Source: Shewanella salipaludis (lineage in GTDB: Bacteria > Pseudomonadota > Gammaproteobacteria > Enterobacterales > Shewanellaceae). From it: DNA of 64,000 bases. The stretch covers positions 1-64,000 of the forward strand of contig NZ_JAAXYH010000004.1 of assembly GCF_012911865.1 (NCBI RefSeq), given 5' to 3'. The notes below the pieces were generated by a model that worked only from the letters and a program-made list of their open reading frames with translations, searched no databases and was not told the DNA's origin. Shown piece after piece: positions 54,021 to 63,583 of this stretch (position 1 is the stretch's first letter; each line of letters begins with the position of its first letter). The translations under genes were made by a program, and so were the position numbers.

Positions 54021-55829
54021 GTGCCTTCTACCATCAGCCAAAACTTTGGTCGGGACTATTACACCAGCCTGCCTAGCCTGGGCGACAGCCTGGGTGAATT
54101 ATTGTGTTTCTTCGGCGTTAAACGCCTCTATGGCGTGGGCGGCGATTTCGTTGCCAATCTGATCAATGCCTTGGATGGACATCTCGAGGTGCTGCCATCG
54201 AGTAACGAGATGCATGCAGGTTTCAGTGCCTGTGCCCAGGCCGAGTTGAATGCCTTGGGCGTCTGCCTGACCACTTATACCGTCGGCAGCCTGCCTTGTA
54301 CCTCGGCGGCGGCACTCGCCAGAACCGAGGGGCTGCCCCTGGTGCTGCTCTCCGGGGCGCCGGGGGAAGAGGAGGTTGGCCGCGAGGCGCTGCACCATAC
54401 GGTGCATCCCCACACCGCCTGGCATACGGATCTGGATGCGGCGCTCAATGCGTTTCGTGCCTTGGGAGTGCGGGCGGAGCGCCTGCAGGGACAGCGCCAC
54501 AGCGGCCAGCCCAACATGGCAGCCGCCCAATGTCTGGAATTACTCAGCCATGCCTACCTGCAGCGCCAGCCGGTATTTATCGAGATCCCCAGGGATCTCA
54601 TAGGCCAGCGGACCCAGAGATTGCAGTTGCCGGCGGAACTGGCGCAGCTGAGAAGCCGCTTGCCGCTCAACCTCGGCGGTGCCGAGATGATCGCCACTGA
54701 GATCGCCAGTCGCTTGAGCCGGGCCAGCGCCCCTCTGCTGTATCTGGGGGAGACACTGCGCCTCAACCGCCCCCTGCTGGCGCGGATACTCGATTTCTGC
54801 CATAGGTTGCAGTTGCCCTACGCCTGCAGCTGGTTTGCCAAGGGGATGCTGGATGAAACCCATCCTCTCTGCCTCGGCAGTTACAACGGCGTCTTCAGCC
54901 GCCTGCCGCATCAGGCCTATATAGAATCACAGGCGGATTATGTGCTGGAGATAGGCGGTGCCATCTTTCCCTCGGACACCAATAATGCCTTCGGCAGTCG
55001 TACCCATGGGATAGACAATCACCCCAACAAGACGATGCTCAAGGGCACGGCCCCCTGGGAGCTGGACACGAGTGCCGTGCTGGATGCCTTGACATCCATG
55101 CCGCTGCAGCCGGCATTTTCGTACCGTTTCCTGGCCGCCGAGCCCGAGCCCGAGTCAGAGCCTTCGCCACTGCCGGGGTCGGAAGTGCTGGGTTATCACA
55201 ACCTGGCGCAGACAGTGAACCTGGCCCAGCAAGCTCTGCCTGAGCCTTACATCTTCCTGCCCGAGGTGGGCAATGCCTTGTTCGCCAGTTTCGAATTGGT
55301 GGCCCAGGCGAGCGACATAGGCCGCAGCTATCTGGCCAATCCCTGGTATGCCGCCATGGGCACCAGCCTGGCCTATGCCAGGGCGGTGGCGGATCAATTG
55401 GCCGAGTGCGGCAGCACACAGCCCATGCTGGTGTTGACCGGCGACGGCGGTTTCAACTTCCAGGCCAATGAGCTGATCAACCTGCAGAAACAGGGGGCCA
55501 ATCTCACCCTGATTTACATGCGCAACAACATATTTCACCTGGGCAAGGCGGGCGATGCCCCCATCTATGCCTGCAATGCGGACGGTTTCGATCCCAAGTT
55601 GCTGATCAGGGCCTATGGTGGACAGGGGCATGAGTGTCACACGGCCGAGTCCCTGTTTGCCTGCCTGTTGCATACAGCGGCTGTCGGTGGCCTGCATCTG
55701 ATCGAGATCCCGGTAGCCCTAAACCCTGAATATCAGAGTGAGATCGCCAGGAAACTCAATACCTATATCGGCTATCGCAATGGCAATGCCGAGGCCACGG
55801 CCGACTGGCGGCGTCTCTGCGGTCGATAG
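54021..55829 (+). CDS. thiamine-pyrophosphate-dependent alpha-keto acid decarboxylase
   Basis: 602 residues from GTG 54021, with AGAGGA upstream. Three-domain TPP enzyme: N-terminal pyrimidine domain with the catalytic Glu in [17 protein letters not shown]; central domain ([20 protein letters not shown]); C-terminal TPP domain with [18 protein letters not shown]...YMRNN (GDG-x(24-27)-NN metal/TPP motif). A Pro/Glu-rich linker ([11 protein letters not shown]) separates the last two. The indolepyruvate/pyruvate decarboxylase branch is the best guess, but substrate is not deducible. Sits between greB and tex, a position not occupied in E. coli. Confidence 0.85.
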   Translation: MPSTISQNFGRDYYTSLPSLGDSLGELLCFFGVKRLYGVGGDFVANLINALDGHLEVLPSSNEMHAGFSACAQAELNALGVCLTTYTVGSLPCTSAAALARTEGLPLVLLSGAPGEEEVGREALHHTVHPHTAWHTDLDAALNAFRALGVRAERLQGQRHSGQPNMAAAQCLELLSHAYLQRQPVFIEIPRDLIGQRTQRLQLPAELAQLRSRLPLNLGGAEMIATEIASRLSRASAPLLYLGETLRLNRPLLARILDFCHRLQLPYACSWFAKGMLDETHPLCLGSYNGVFSRLPHQAYIESQADYVLEIGGAIFPSDTNNAFGSRTHGIDNHPNKTMLKGTAPWELDTSAVLDALTSMPLQPAFSYRFLAAEPEPESEPSPLPGSEVLGYHNLAQTVNLAQQALPEPYIFLPEVGNALFASFELVAQASDIGRSYLANPWYAAMGTSLAYARAVADQLAECGSTQPMLVLTGDGGFNFQANELINLQKQGANLTLIYMRNNIFHLGKAGDAPIYACNADGFDPKLLIRAYGGQGHECHTAESLFACLLHTAAVGGLHLIEIPVALNPEYQSEIARKLNTYIGYRNGNAEATADWRRLCGR

Positions 55830-55951
55830 GCGCTGGGTTCGGGCGTCGGGTCTTTCTCTGGGGGGCGGCGCCTGTTAAACATGAAATCTGTCACTTGCCT
55901 GTGGTATCTTTGGCGCAATCAGGTTTCATTTTCCAGGCAAGACGTATTTTT

Positions 55952-58330
55952 ATGCAAAATATTGCTCAGATCATCGCTCAGGAACTCAATGTCCGCGAGC
56001 AACAAGTCAGCGCCACCATAGCACTGTTGGACGAAGGCTCGACGGTTCCCTTCGTCGCCCGTTACCGTAAAGAAGCCACGGGTGGCCTGGACGATACCCA
56101 GTTGCGTACCCTGAATTCCCGCCTGAGTTACCTGCGTGAACTGCACGACAGGCGTCAGGTGATCCTCTCCAGCATAACGGCCCAGGGCAAGTTGACGCCC
56201 GAGCTGCAACAGGCGCTGGAGACGGCCGACAGCAAGACACGGCTGGAAGATCTCTACCTGCCCTACAAGCCCAAGCGCCGCACCAAGGGGCAGATTGCCA
56301 CCGAAGCCGGGCTCGAGCCGCTGGCGGACATGCTGCTGGCCGATCGCCAGGCTGATATAGAGGCCAGGGCGAGCGAGTACCTGTGTGAAGGCTTCGCCGA
56401 TACCAAGGCAGTGCTCGAGGGCGCGCGTTATATCCTGATGGAGCGCTTCGCCGAAGACGCAGAGTTGCTGCGCAAGCTGCGTGAGCACCTGAGCCAGCAC
56501 TGTGTGCTGGAAAGCCGGGTGATCGCCGGCAAAGAGAAGGAAGGCGCCAAGTTCCGCGATTATTTCGAACATACGGAGGCCCTGGCCAAGGTGCCATCCC
56601 ACAGGGCGTTGGCCATGTTGCGCGGTCGCAACGAAGGCATACTCAGCCTGTCGATGAATGCCGATCCCTCGGTCGATAAGGCCGAGGCCAAGTCGGGCAG
56701 TTATTGCGAGGTGATCATAGCCGAGCACTTCAAACTGAACCTGAGCACCAGCCCTGTGGATCTCTGGCTCAAGACGGTAGTGACGGCCACCTGGCGCATC
56801 AAGATCGCGCTGCAGATGGAGACAGAGTTCGTGTCTGCCATGCGCGAGCGCGCCGAAGCCGAAGCCATCAAGGTGTTCGCCCGCAACCTGGGCGACTTGC
56901 TGATGGCGGCTCCCGCCGGCGCCAAGGCCACCATGGGACTGGATCCCGGCCTGCGTACCGGGGTCAAGGTGGCTATCGTCGACAACACGGGTAAGTTGCT
57001 GGCCCACAGCACCATCTTCCCCCATGCGCCGCAAAACCTCTGGGACAAGTCCCTGCGCACCCTGGCCAACCTGGTCAAGATGCATAAGGTGGAGCTGATC
57101 GCCATAGGCAACGGCACCGCCTCGCGGGAGACAGACAAGTTGGCCGCCGAGCTGATCGCCAACCTCAAAGCCGGCGCCGAGGGCGAAGGTCAGCCGCAAT
57201 TGGCCAAGGTGATGGTCAGCGAAGCGGGCGCCTCTGTGTATTCGGCATCCGAACTGGCCGCCAACGAGTTTCCGGATCTGGATGTGTCGATCCGCGGCGC
57301 CGTTTCCATCGCCCGCCGCCTGCAGGATCCCCTGGCGGAATTGGTCAAGATAGAACCCAAATCCATAGGGGTCGGCCAGTACCAGCATGACGTCAGTCAG
57401 AGCCAACTGTCCCAGTCGCTGGATGCCGTGGTCGAAGACTGTGTCAACTGTGTCGGCGTGGATCTTAACATGGCCTCCGCCCCTTTATTGGCCCAGGTGG
57501 CCGGACTCAACAAGACGCTGGCGAAGAATGTGGTCGACTACCGCGACACCAACGGCCAGTTCAGCAACCGCAAGCAGCTGCTGAAGGTGGCGCGGCTCGG
57601 GCCCAAGGCCTACGAGCAGGCGGCCGGCTTCCTGCGGATCCGTGACGGCGACAACCCATTGGACGCCTCATCCGTGCACCCCGAGGCTTACAAGCTGGTG
57701 GAGCAGATAGCCGCCGCCAAGCGACTGCCACTGGCCAGCCTGCTGGGCAACAGCGACTTGCTGCGGGAGATCAAGGCCGAGGAATTTATCACCGCCGAGT
57801 TTGGTTTGCCGACAGTGACCGACATACTGGCCGAGCTGGATAAGCCGGGACGCGATCCCCGCGGCGAGTTCAAGACCGCCAAGTTCAAGGATGGCGTCGA
57901 GGAGCTTAAGCACCTCAAGCCGGAGATGATACTCGAAGGTGTGGTGACCAATGTGACCAACTTCGGCGCCTTCGTCGACATAGGGGTACATCAGGACGGT
58001 CTGGTACACATCTCTTCCCTGACCGACAAGTTTGTCAGCGATCCCCATACTGTGGTCAAGGCCGGGGATGTGGTCAAGGTCAAGGTGATGGAAGTGGATG
58101 TCGAGCGCCGCCGCATAGGCCTGAGCATGCGCCTGGACGAGCAACCCATGCCTGCGGCCGCCCCTCGCCACCATCAGGGGCAAAACAAGGGTCAGGGCAA
58201 GGGCCATAACGGCGCTCAGAAAGCGGCGAAACCCGCGGCTAAAGCCTCAGCTAAAGCCTCAGCCAAGGCACCGGCCAATGCCGCCATGGGCAACGCCTTC
58301 GCCGATGCCTTCGCCAAGCTGAAGAAATAA
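55952..58330 (+). CDS. tex: Tex family RNA-binding transcription accessory protein
   Basis: 792 residues from ATG 55952-55954 ([19 protein letters not shown]), 19 codons inside a longer frame. N-terminal Tex domain ([18 protein letters not shown]), YqgF/RNase-H-like core ([24 protein letters not shown]), helix-hairpin-helix domain ([25 protein letters not shown]) and a C-terminal S1 domain ([28 protein letters not shown]), then a Lys/Ala low-complexity tail. Nucleic-acid-binding, with roles in transcription and RNA decay. Followed by a clear terminator. Confidence 0.95.
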   Translation: MQNIAQIIAQELNVREQQVSATIALLDEGSTVPFVARYRKEATGGLDDTQLRTLNSRLSYLRELHDRRQVILSSITAQGKLTPELQQALETADSKTRLEDLYLPYKPKRRTKGQIATEAGLEPLADMLLADRQADIEARASEYLCEGFADTKAVLEGARYILMERFAEDAELLRKLREHLSQHCVLESRVIAGKEKEGAKFRDYFEHTEALAKVPSHRALAMLRGRNEGILSLSMNADPSVDKAEAKSGSYCEVIIAEHFKLNLSTSPVDLWLKTVVTATWRIKIALQMETEFVSAMRERAEAEAIKVFARNLGDLLMAAPAGAKATMGLDPGLRTGVKVAIVDNTGKLLAHSTIFPHAPQNLWDKSLRTLANLVKMHKVELIAIGNGTASRETDKLAAELIANLKAGAEGEGQPQLAKVMVSEAGASVYSASELAANEFPDLDVSIRGAVSIARRLQDPLAELVKIEPKSIGVGQYQHDVSQSQLSQSLDAVVEDCVNCVGVDLNMASAPLLAQVAGLNKTLAKNVVDYRDTNGQFSNRKQLLKVARLGPKAYEQAAGFLRIRDGDNPLDASSVHPEAYKLVEQIAAAKRLPLASLLGNSDLLREIKAEEFITAEFGLPTVTDILAELDKPGRDPRGEFKTAKFKDGVEELKHLKPEMILEGVVTNVTNFGAFVDIGVHQDGLVHISSLTDKFVSDPHTVVKAGDVVKVKVMEVDVERRRIGLSMRLDEQPMPAAAPRHHQGQNKGQGKGHNGAQKAAKPAAKASAKASAKAPANAAMGNAFADAFAKLKK

Positions 58331-58347
58331 CCCGCGCCCAGAATGCG

Positions 58348-58381
58348 CAAACGCCACAGCGATCCCGCTGTGGCGTTTTCG
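58348..58381 (+). terminator. terminator of tex
   Basis: AAACGCCACAGCG (58349-58361) pairs with CGCTGTGGCGTTT (58366-58378), followed by TCGTTTG. The GC-rich stem with flanking A/T is symmetric and may also serve the convergent gene. Confidence 0.8.
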
Positions 58382-58400
58382 TTTGCCGCCTTGAACGGGC

Positions 58401-58949
58401 CTAGATCCAGGCAGAGAGTTCGGTTTCCTGCTGGGGCTGGCTCTGGCGCCGATAAAAGTTGTCTATTCGCCGACCGAACTCCTGATAAAACTGTTTGGAT
58501 TGTTGGGGCTGGGTCCTCGGCTGCGACAGGCCCGGTGGCTGGCTGGTTTTCGGCGGCGCTTGCCGGGCTGCCTGGTCCGGATCCTGGGTCACCTTGAGGC
58601 GAATGTCTTTACGCTGTAATGCCGCGGGTCCGGCGATGAAAGACTGCAGCAGCTTGGACTGATGTTGCTTTGGCTGTGGCTGTTGTGGCTGCCTGTCCCT
58701 GGATTGCTGTTCTTGCCCCGAGCCCTGCCGTTTCTCTTGTACCTTGTCCTGGGCGCCATCCGCCGCGGGTGTCTGCGTCTCGGTTGCGGTGCGCTCGTGC
58801 TGAGGCGTGAAGGCGCGCTCCTGGTGTCCCTTAGTGGGCGCTTGGGGCGGGATGACGGGAGGGCGCTGTTGGTTGTCGACCCGCGCCGCATCCGTGGCGA
58901 CATTGGATGTCGTCAGGGGGACTTGCGGATAGTTAGTCACCACCAACAT
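58401..58949 (-). CDS. Gln/Pro-rich disordered hypothetical protein
   Basis: 182 residues, ATG 58947-58949 with GGAAA upstream. Composition is dominated by Gln, Pro, Lys and Arg (for example PQQPQPKQHQSKLLQSF), so it is probably unstructured except for short helical pieces near residues 95-115 and 148-168 (SKQFYQEFGRRIDNFYRRQ). No signal peptide or membrane segment. Similar short proteins occur next to bioH in Shewanella from memory; function unknown. Convergent with tex. Confidence 0.55.
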   Translation of the reverse strand: MLVVTNYPQVPLTTSNVATDAARVDNQQRPPVIPPQAPTKGHQERAFTPQHERTATETQTPAADGAQDKVQEKRQGSGQEQQSRDRQPQQPQPKQHQSKLLQSFIAGPAALQRKDIRLKVTQDPDQAARQAPPKTSQPPGLSQPRTQPQQSKQFYQEFGRRIDNFYRRQSQPQQETELSAWI

Positions 58950-59009
58950 AAGCGAGTTTCCAAAAGATAAGTGGCTAAATATTAATCACAAACTGGATGA
59001 AAATAAAGC

Positions 59010-59789
59010 TTAAAGGGCAATTTGTTTGAGCCAGCCCGTGAATGCCAGCACAAATTCTTCCTGATGGGAGAAAAACGGCGCGTGGGAGGCCTTGGCGAAG
59101 ACGACCTCTTCCAGGGGGCCGGCATGTTGTGGCATCAGGCCGGCCACGCGTCTGGGGACCAGGCCATCGAGGCGACCCCAGAGCCGCAGCCAGGGCAATT
59201 CCAGCTTGGCCAGCTCGGGACGCAAGTCGACCTCGGTCAGCATGCCGAGCCCCTGAGCCAGTGCCTGCTCACTCGGCAATGGCTTGGCCAGCACCAGCGT
59301 CTTGAGGCGTTTGATCTCCTCCTTGGCCGTTGCCGTGCCCATGGCCTGAATTGCCAGGAAACGTTCTATCGTCTTGGGCAAGTCTTGTCCCAGCTGAGTG
59401 GCAAACTGTGCCAGCACAGCCGGTGGGATCCCAGGCCAGGACTCGGCTTCTCTCGCCATGAAGCAAGGCGATGAGGCTATGGTAGCCAAGGCCTTGATCT
59501 TATGCGGATAGTTTAGCGCGGCCCGGGTCGCGACCAGCCCCCCAAGTGACCAGCCGGCCCAGATGGCCTGTTCCGGCAGGCGCGCGACCAGGGCATCGAC
59601 CCAGAGATTGATGTCCCCGGCCAGCGGCTGGCTCAGGCCGAATCCCGGCAGATCGACATAGTGAACCCTATACTCATGCAAGGCGGAATGCAGCGGGGTG
59701 AAGACGGCGCTGTTGACGCCCCAACCGTGGAGCATGACCAGATCTTGGCCCTCACCCTGTGTGTCTATGTGTATCTGCGCCTGTTTCAC
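59010..59789 (-). CDS. bioH: pimeloyl-ACP methyl ester carboxylesterase
   Basis: 259 residues, BioH-like length. Alpha/beta-hydrolase fold: oxyanion region LVMLHGWGVNSAVF, nucleophile Ser in WAGWSLGGLVA, catalytic Asp in LRLWGRLDGLVPRR, catalytic His in AKASHAPFFSHQEEF. It cleaves the methyl ester of pimeloyl-ACP to allow biotin synthesis. Divergent from comF with about 30 bp between starts, the same bioH/gntX(comF) pairing as in E. coli. Confidence 0.92.
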   Translation of the reverse strand: MKQAQIHIDTQGEGQDLVMLHGWGVNSAVFTPLHSALHEYRVHYVDLPGFGLSQPLAGDINLWVDALVARLPEQAIWAGWSLGGLVATRAALNYPHKIKALATIASSPCFMAREAESWPGIPPAVLAQFATQLGQDLPKTIERFLAIQAMGTATAKEEIKRLKTLVLAKPLPSEQALAQGLGMLTEVDLRPELAKLELPWLRLWGRLDGLVPRRVAGLMPQHAGPLEEVVFAKASHAPFFSHQEEFVLAFTGWLKQIAL

Positions 59790-59819
59790 TGTCTCGCCTC
59801 TGAGATGAAGGATGATGCC

Positions 59820-60623
59820 ATGGGGTCTGCAGCCCGGTCGTTATGCACTCAGTCGCTCTGCAGGCGGTCGCTGGACCTTGGCCTTGGGCTGCTGGGCGCT
59901 TGTCTGCGACTCTTGGCCGCTAGTTTACCCAACCGCTGCCTGGTATGCCACCAGGCGATGCCTTCGCCCGCTACAGGCATCTGCCCCGTGTGTCTGGCGG
60001 CTGGCCTGTATTCGGGGGCCGTATGCCTGGGTTGTGGTAGGTCCATGGTGCTGCATGCTCGTTACTGTGGTCAGTGCCAGAAGTCCGAACCTTTGCCTGT
60101 GTTGGCGCCATGCAGTTATCACCAGGGCCTGGGGCCCTGGGTGGCGGCGATCAAATATCAACGTCAATTTGCCGCCTTGCCCGTGTTGAGTCAGGCCCTG
60201 GCCGAGCGGGTGAAGATGCTCGAGGGCTTGGGGCTGGTGCGCCTGCCCCAGGCCCTGGTACCTGTGCCCCTGCATCCGCAGCGACTGAAACAGCGGGGAT
60301 TCAACCAGGCCTGGCTCATCGCCGCCGAGCTGGGGAAACTGCTGCAGTTGCCCGTGGTGGAGCTGGGGCTGAGCCGCAGGACACACACCCGGCCCCAGGC
60401 CGGGCTGACGGGATTGCAGCGGCGACGCAACTTACGGGATGCGTTTCGGCTCGATGGCGCTCAGGCTTATCAGAGAATCGCCCTAGTAGACGATGTGCTG
60501 ACCACGGGCACCACGGCCAGGGAAATAGCGCGACTGTTTAGCGCCAGAAACATACATGTGCAGGTCTGGTGTCTCGCCAGGGCCGAGGCGCCGGGACTCC
60601 TGGATGAAGTGACAGCGAACTAG
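59820..60623 (+). CDS. ComF family phosphoribosyltransferase-like protein (GntX)
   Basis: 267 residues from ATG 59820-59822, with AAGGATGATGCC just upstream; ATG at 59805 is also possible. N-terminal double zinc-finger-like Cys motifs (RCLVCHQAMPSPATGICPVC and CLGCGRSM...YCGQCQK) and a C-terminal PRTase domain with PRPP motif IALVDDVLTTGTTA and VPVPLHPQRLKQRGFNQA. ComF proteins take part in DNA uptake; the role of GntX-type proteins in E. coli is use of external DNA as nutrient. Clusters with bioH and nfuA as in E. coli. Confidence 0.9.
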   Translation: MGSAARSLCTQSLCRRSLDLGLGLLGACLRLLAASLPNRCLVCHQAMPSPATGICPVCLAAGLYSGAVCLGCGRSMVLHARYCGQCQKSEPLPVLAPCSYHQGLGPWVAAIKYQRQFAALPVLSQALAERVKMLEGLGLVRLPQALVPVPLHPQRLKQRGFNQAWLIAAELGKLLQLPVVELGLSRRTHTRPQAGLTGLQRRRNLRDAFRLDGAQAYQRIALVDDVLTTGTTAREIARLFSARNIHVQVWCLARAEAPGLLDEVTAN

Positions 60624-60782
60624 CATGCCTGAGTCAGGCCCTCGCGCGGATGGACTGGTTTCATGGGAGGACAAAAAGTCGCAACAAGTCGGTTTCGGGG
60701 CTACAAAGCAGGCGCCAGTCGGAGTATCATACGCGTAAGTCCCACTAAAACACTCAGGTATCCCCTGACGGAGCAGTTTTTC

Positions 60783-61361
60783 ATGATAAACATTTCCGAT
60801 TCTGCCCAGGCACATTTCGTTAAGCTGTTGGCAGATCAGCCTGAAGGCACTCATATTCGTGTATTTGTGATTAGCCCAGGCACGTCACAGGCCGAGTGTG
60901 GCGTGTCTTATTGTCCACCCGATGCGGTGGAGAGCGATGATATCGAACTGGAGTTCAACGGCTTCAAGGCCATGGTCGACGAGAAAAGCGCCCCTTTCCT
61001 CGAAGAGGCCAGCATAGATTTCGTGACGGATCAGCTGGGTTCCCAGCTGACCCTGAAGGCGCCCAATGCCAAGATGCGCAAGGTGTCCGGCGATGCGCCC
61101 CTGGTCGAGCGTATCGAGTATGTGATCCAATCAGAGATCAATCCCCAGCTCGCCAGCCATGGCGGCAATGTCATGCTGGTGGAGATCACCCAGGACGGCG
61201 TGGCCGTGCTGCAATTCGGCGGTGGCTGCAACGGTTGCTCCATGGTCGATGTGACGCTGAAAGACGGCATAGAAAAGCAGCTGCTGGATATGTTCCCGGG
61301 TGAACTTGCGGGTGTGCGCGACGTGACGGAACATCAACACGGCGAACATTCTTACCAATAA
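60783..61361 (+). CDS. nfuA: Fe-S biogenesis protein NfuA
   Basis: 192 residues from ATG 60783-60785 (E. coli 191); the frame is open 40 codons upstream and is not used. The N-terminal A-type-carrier-like domain ([19 protein letters not shown]) lacks the three catalytic cysteines of IscA, as usual, and the C-terminal Nfu domain has [23 protein letters not shown] with the CxxC that binds a 4Fe-4S cluster at a dimer interface. It transfers clusters to client proteins. Followed by a terminator. Confidence 0.95.
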   Translation: MINISDSAQAHFVKLLADQPEGTHIRVFVISPGTSQAECGVSYCPPDAVESDDIELEFNGFKAMVDEKSAPFLEEASIDFVTDQLGSQLTLKAPNAKMRKVSGDAPLVERIEYVIQSEINPQLASHGGNVMLVEITQDGVAVLQFGGGCNGCSMVDVTLKDGIEKQLLDMFPGELAGVRDVTEHQHGEHSYQ

Positions 61362-61387
61362 TACCGGCGCTAAAATGCCAGCCAATA

Positions 61388-61423
61388 AACGCGGCTCAGA
61401 CATCCTCTGAGCCGCGTTTTTTT
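61388..61423 (+). terminator. terminator of nfuA
   Basis: AAACGCGGCTCAGA (61387-61400) pairs with TCTGAGCCGCGTTT, followed by a T-rich run. Near-perfect 13-14 bp stem. Confidence 0.88.
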
Positions 61424-61582
61424 ATTCAGGGCTTTTCATGCGGCTGTTGCCATGGAGAGGGCAGGCGTTGGCCGCTCATCTGGAAAATATTGTTTATTAA
61501 ATGTAATTTTGTTGCATCTGGGTTAATATTATGGATGGCAAGGCTTGTTAAGGAAAACACAGGTTCCCCGAAGGAGATAGCT

Positions 61583-62638
61583 ATGCACTTGCACCCTAGG
61601 CCGACTCGCCCACCCTATGATGAACGCACAGTCCCTTTTATTACCTCGGACGGGGTCCAGCTGGATCTGCTCAATGTGCGTGGCCGCGACCGGCCCCACA
61701 GGGGACCTGTGATTCTGGTGCATGGCGCCGGCGTGCGGGCGTCCATCTACCGGGCCCCGGTCGACACCAACATAGTCGATGCCCTCATAGCGGATGGCTA
61801 CGACGTCTGGTTGGAAAACTGGCGTGGCAGCATAGCCTTTGCACCGAATTTATGGACCCTGGATCAGGCGGCCCTCTATGACCACCCCAAGGCGGTGCAA
61901 ACCATACTCGCCGAAACCGGTGCCGACAGCCTGAAGGCCATCATACATTGTCAGGGCTCCACCAGTTTTACCATGTCGGCCATCGCCGGCCTGCTCCCCC
62001 AAGTCACTACCATAGTCAGCAACGCGGTATCCCTGCACCCTGTGGTACCGGCCTGGTCCAGGTTCAAACTGCAATACATGGTGCCCATGGTGCAGAAGTT
62101 CATTCAATATCTGAATCCCCACTGGGGGGTGGATGCCCCGGACTTGCCCGCCAAGTTGATCAGCCTGCTGGTGAACCTGACCCACCATGAATGCCATAAC
62201 CCGGTATGCAAGCAGGTCAGCTTCACCTATGGCAGTGGCTTCCCGGCGCTGTGGAGCCATGAAAACCTCAATGAGGAGACCCATGAATGGCTGAAAGAGG
62301 AGTTCGGCGCCGTCCCCCTGAGGTTCTTCGAGCAGATCACCCGCTGCGTCAAGCACGGGCATCTGGTCTCGGTACAGGGATTCGATGAGCTGCCCGAGGA
62401 TTACACCCTGGCTCCGCCTAAAACCGCTGCCCGTTTCGCCTTCTTTGCCGGTGAAAAAAATCTGTGTTTCTTGCCGGAAAGCCAAATCAACACCTATAAC
62501 TATTTTGCTGCCCTGCGTCCCGACTACCATTCGCTGCACCTCTTGCCCGACTATGGTCATCTGGATGTGTTCATGGGCAAGCATGCGGCACAGGATGCCT
62601 TTCCTTTGATCCTCAGCGAGCTGAACCGAGAGAGCTGA
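61583..62638 (+). CDS. alpha/beta-fold hydrolase
   Basis: 351 residues from ATG 61583-61585, which has an ideal AAGGAGATAGCT upstream. Nucleophile region HCQGSTSFTMS (G-x-S), oxyanion segment VILVHGAGVRAS, catalytic Asp/His candidates in LPDYGHLDVFMG near the C-terminus. The long insert after the nucleophile, and absence of a signal peptide, resemble esterase/lipase-like proteins associated with sterol or polyprenoid metabolism. It begins a three-gene run with an acetoacetate-decarboxylase-family protein and a patatin phospholipase. Substrate unknown, but a lipid or ester is likely. Confidence 0.8.
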   Translation: MHLHPRPTRPPYDERTVPFITSDGVQLDLLNVRGRDRPHRGPVILVHGAGVRASIYRAPVDTNIVDALIADGYDVWLENWRGSIAFAPNLWTLDQAALYDHPKAVQTILAETGADSLKAIIHCQGSTSFTMSAIAGLLPQVTTIVSNAVSLHPVVPAWSRFKLQYMVPMVQKFIQYLNPHWGVDAPDLPAKLISLLVNLTHHECHNPVCKQVSFTYGSGFPALWSHENLNEETHEWLKEEFGAVPLRFFEQITRCVKHGHLVSVQGFDELPEDYTLAPPKTAARFAFFAGEKNLCFLPESQINTYNYFAALRPDYHSLHLLPDYGHLDVFMGKHAAQDAFPLILSELNRES

Positions 62639-62671
62639 GGCAAGGAACTACAGATTCAAGGAGCGAACACT

Positions 62672-63583
62672 ATGTTTGGAATACCCAAGCGGATCAAAGC
62701 CTATACCGGGCGTTTTTCACTGGTGGATGGCATCCCGTTCAAGCTGCCAGTGGCCGCTACCCGGTCTCCGGCCCTGATGGCCGTGTTTCCCATCAATGCG
62801 GACAAGGCCAAGGATTTTCTGCCCCAGGGCATACATCCACTGCGTCTATGGCGTTCGGCCCTGCTGGTGGTCACTGTGATAGATTACCGCGAGACCCCCA
62901 TAGGCAAGTATGTCGAATACAGTATTGCCATAGCCTGCACCCATGGCGCCAAGCCCGCCCCCAGGTTGTTGCCGGCGCTCTTCATGAACTTCTTCAAGAC
63001 GGGCCAATATGTGGTCGACCTGCCGGTGTCATCGGAAATCTCGGTCAAGGGGGGCAAGGGCATCTGGGGCATGCCCAAACATCAGGGCAACCTGAATTTC
63101 AACATCTCGGCCGACAAGGTCAGCAGTCAATACGATCTCAACGGCAAGCTCGTCACCTATGTCGAGATAGACAAGCCGGCCAGGGCCTGGCTGCCGCTCA
63201 AGACCCGGGCCTCCAATTACTGCTCGTTTCGCGGCATGTTGATGAAATCGGACATCCTGCTCAATGCCAAGGCGGGAATAGGTTTGTTCGGCGGCGCCAG
63301 GGCCAGATTCGTCATAGGGGATCATCCCCGTCTGCAGGCCTTGAAGGCGCTGGAGATTGGCGATGCGCTGGCGACGGCCTTCCTGCCGAGCATCACAGGC
63401 ATACTGGACGATCACATAGAAAGCTGGTTCCTGGACTCGGAGCAACTGCCCAAGGTGGCGCCGGAAGGGTTCGAGTCTGTGATAGATCTCGGCCTGAGTG
63501 AAGCCTGGCTGGCCCCGCCCAGCGCGCCCATTCCGCAGCAGGACGAAGATGAGCAAACACAGCTCAAGCGGGGGGTGGCATGA
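62672..63583 (+). CDS. acetoacetate decarboxylase family protein
   Basis: 303 residues with AAGGAG upstream. The family core is seen in YVVDLPVSSEISVKGGKGIWGMPKHQGNLNF, where KGIWGMPK aligns with the Schiff-base lysine region of acetoacetate decarboxylases. Members often do not decarboxylate acetoacetate but act as aldol/hydratase-type enzymes, so the exact reaction is unclear. 34 bp after the hydrolase gene; its stop overlaps the patatin gene (ATGA), showing tight coupling. Confidence 0.82.
   Translation: MFGIPKRIKAYTGRFSLVDGIPFKLPVAATRSPALMAVFPINADKAKDFLPQGIHPLRLWRSALLVVTVIDYRETPIGKYVEYSIAIACTHGAKPAPRLLPALFMNFFKTGQYVVDLPVSSEISVKGGKGIWGMPKHQGNLNFNISADKVSSQYDLNGKLVTYVEIDKPARAWLPLKTRASNYCSFRGMLMKSDILLNAKAGIGLFGGARARFVIGDHPRLQALKALEIGDALATAFLPSITGILDDHIESWFLDSEQLPKVAPEGFESVIDLGLSEAWLAPPSAPIPQQDEDEQTQLKRGVA

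Noticed and set aside
55919..57406. 495-codon minus-strand frame
   Set aside because: Shadow of tex; no ribosome-binding site or family motif.
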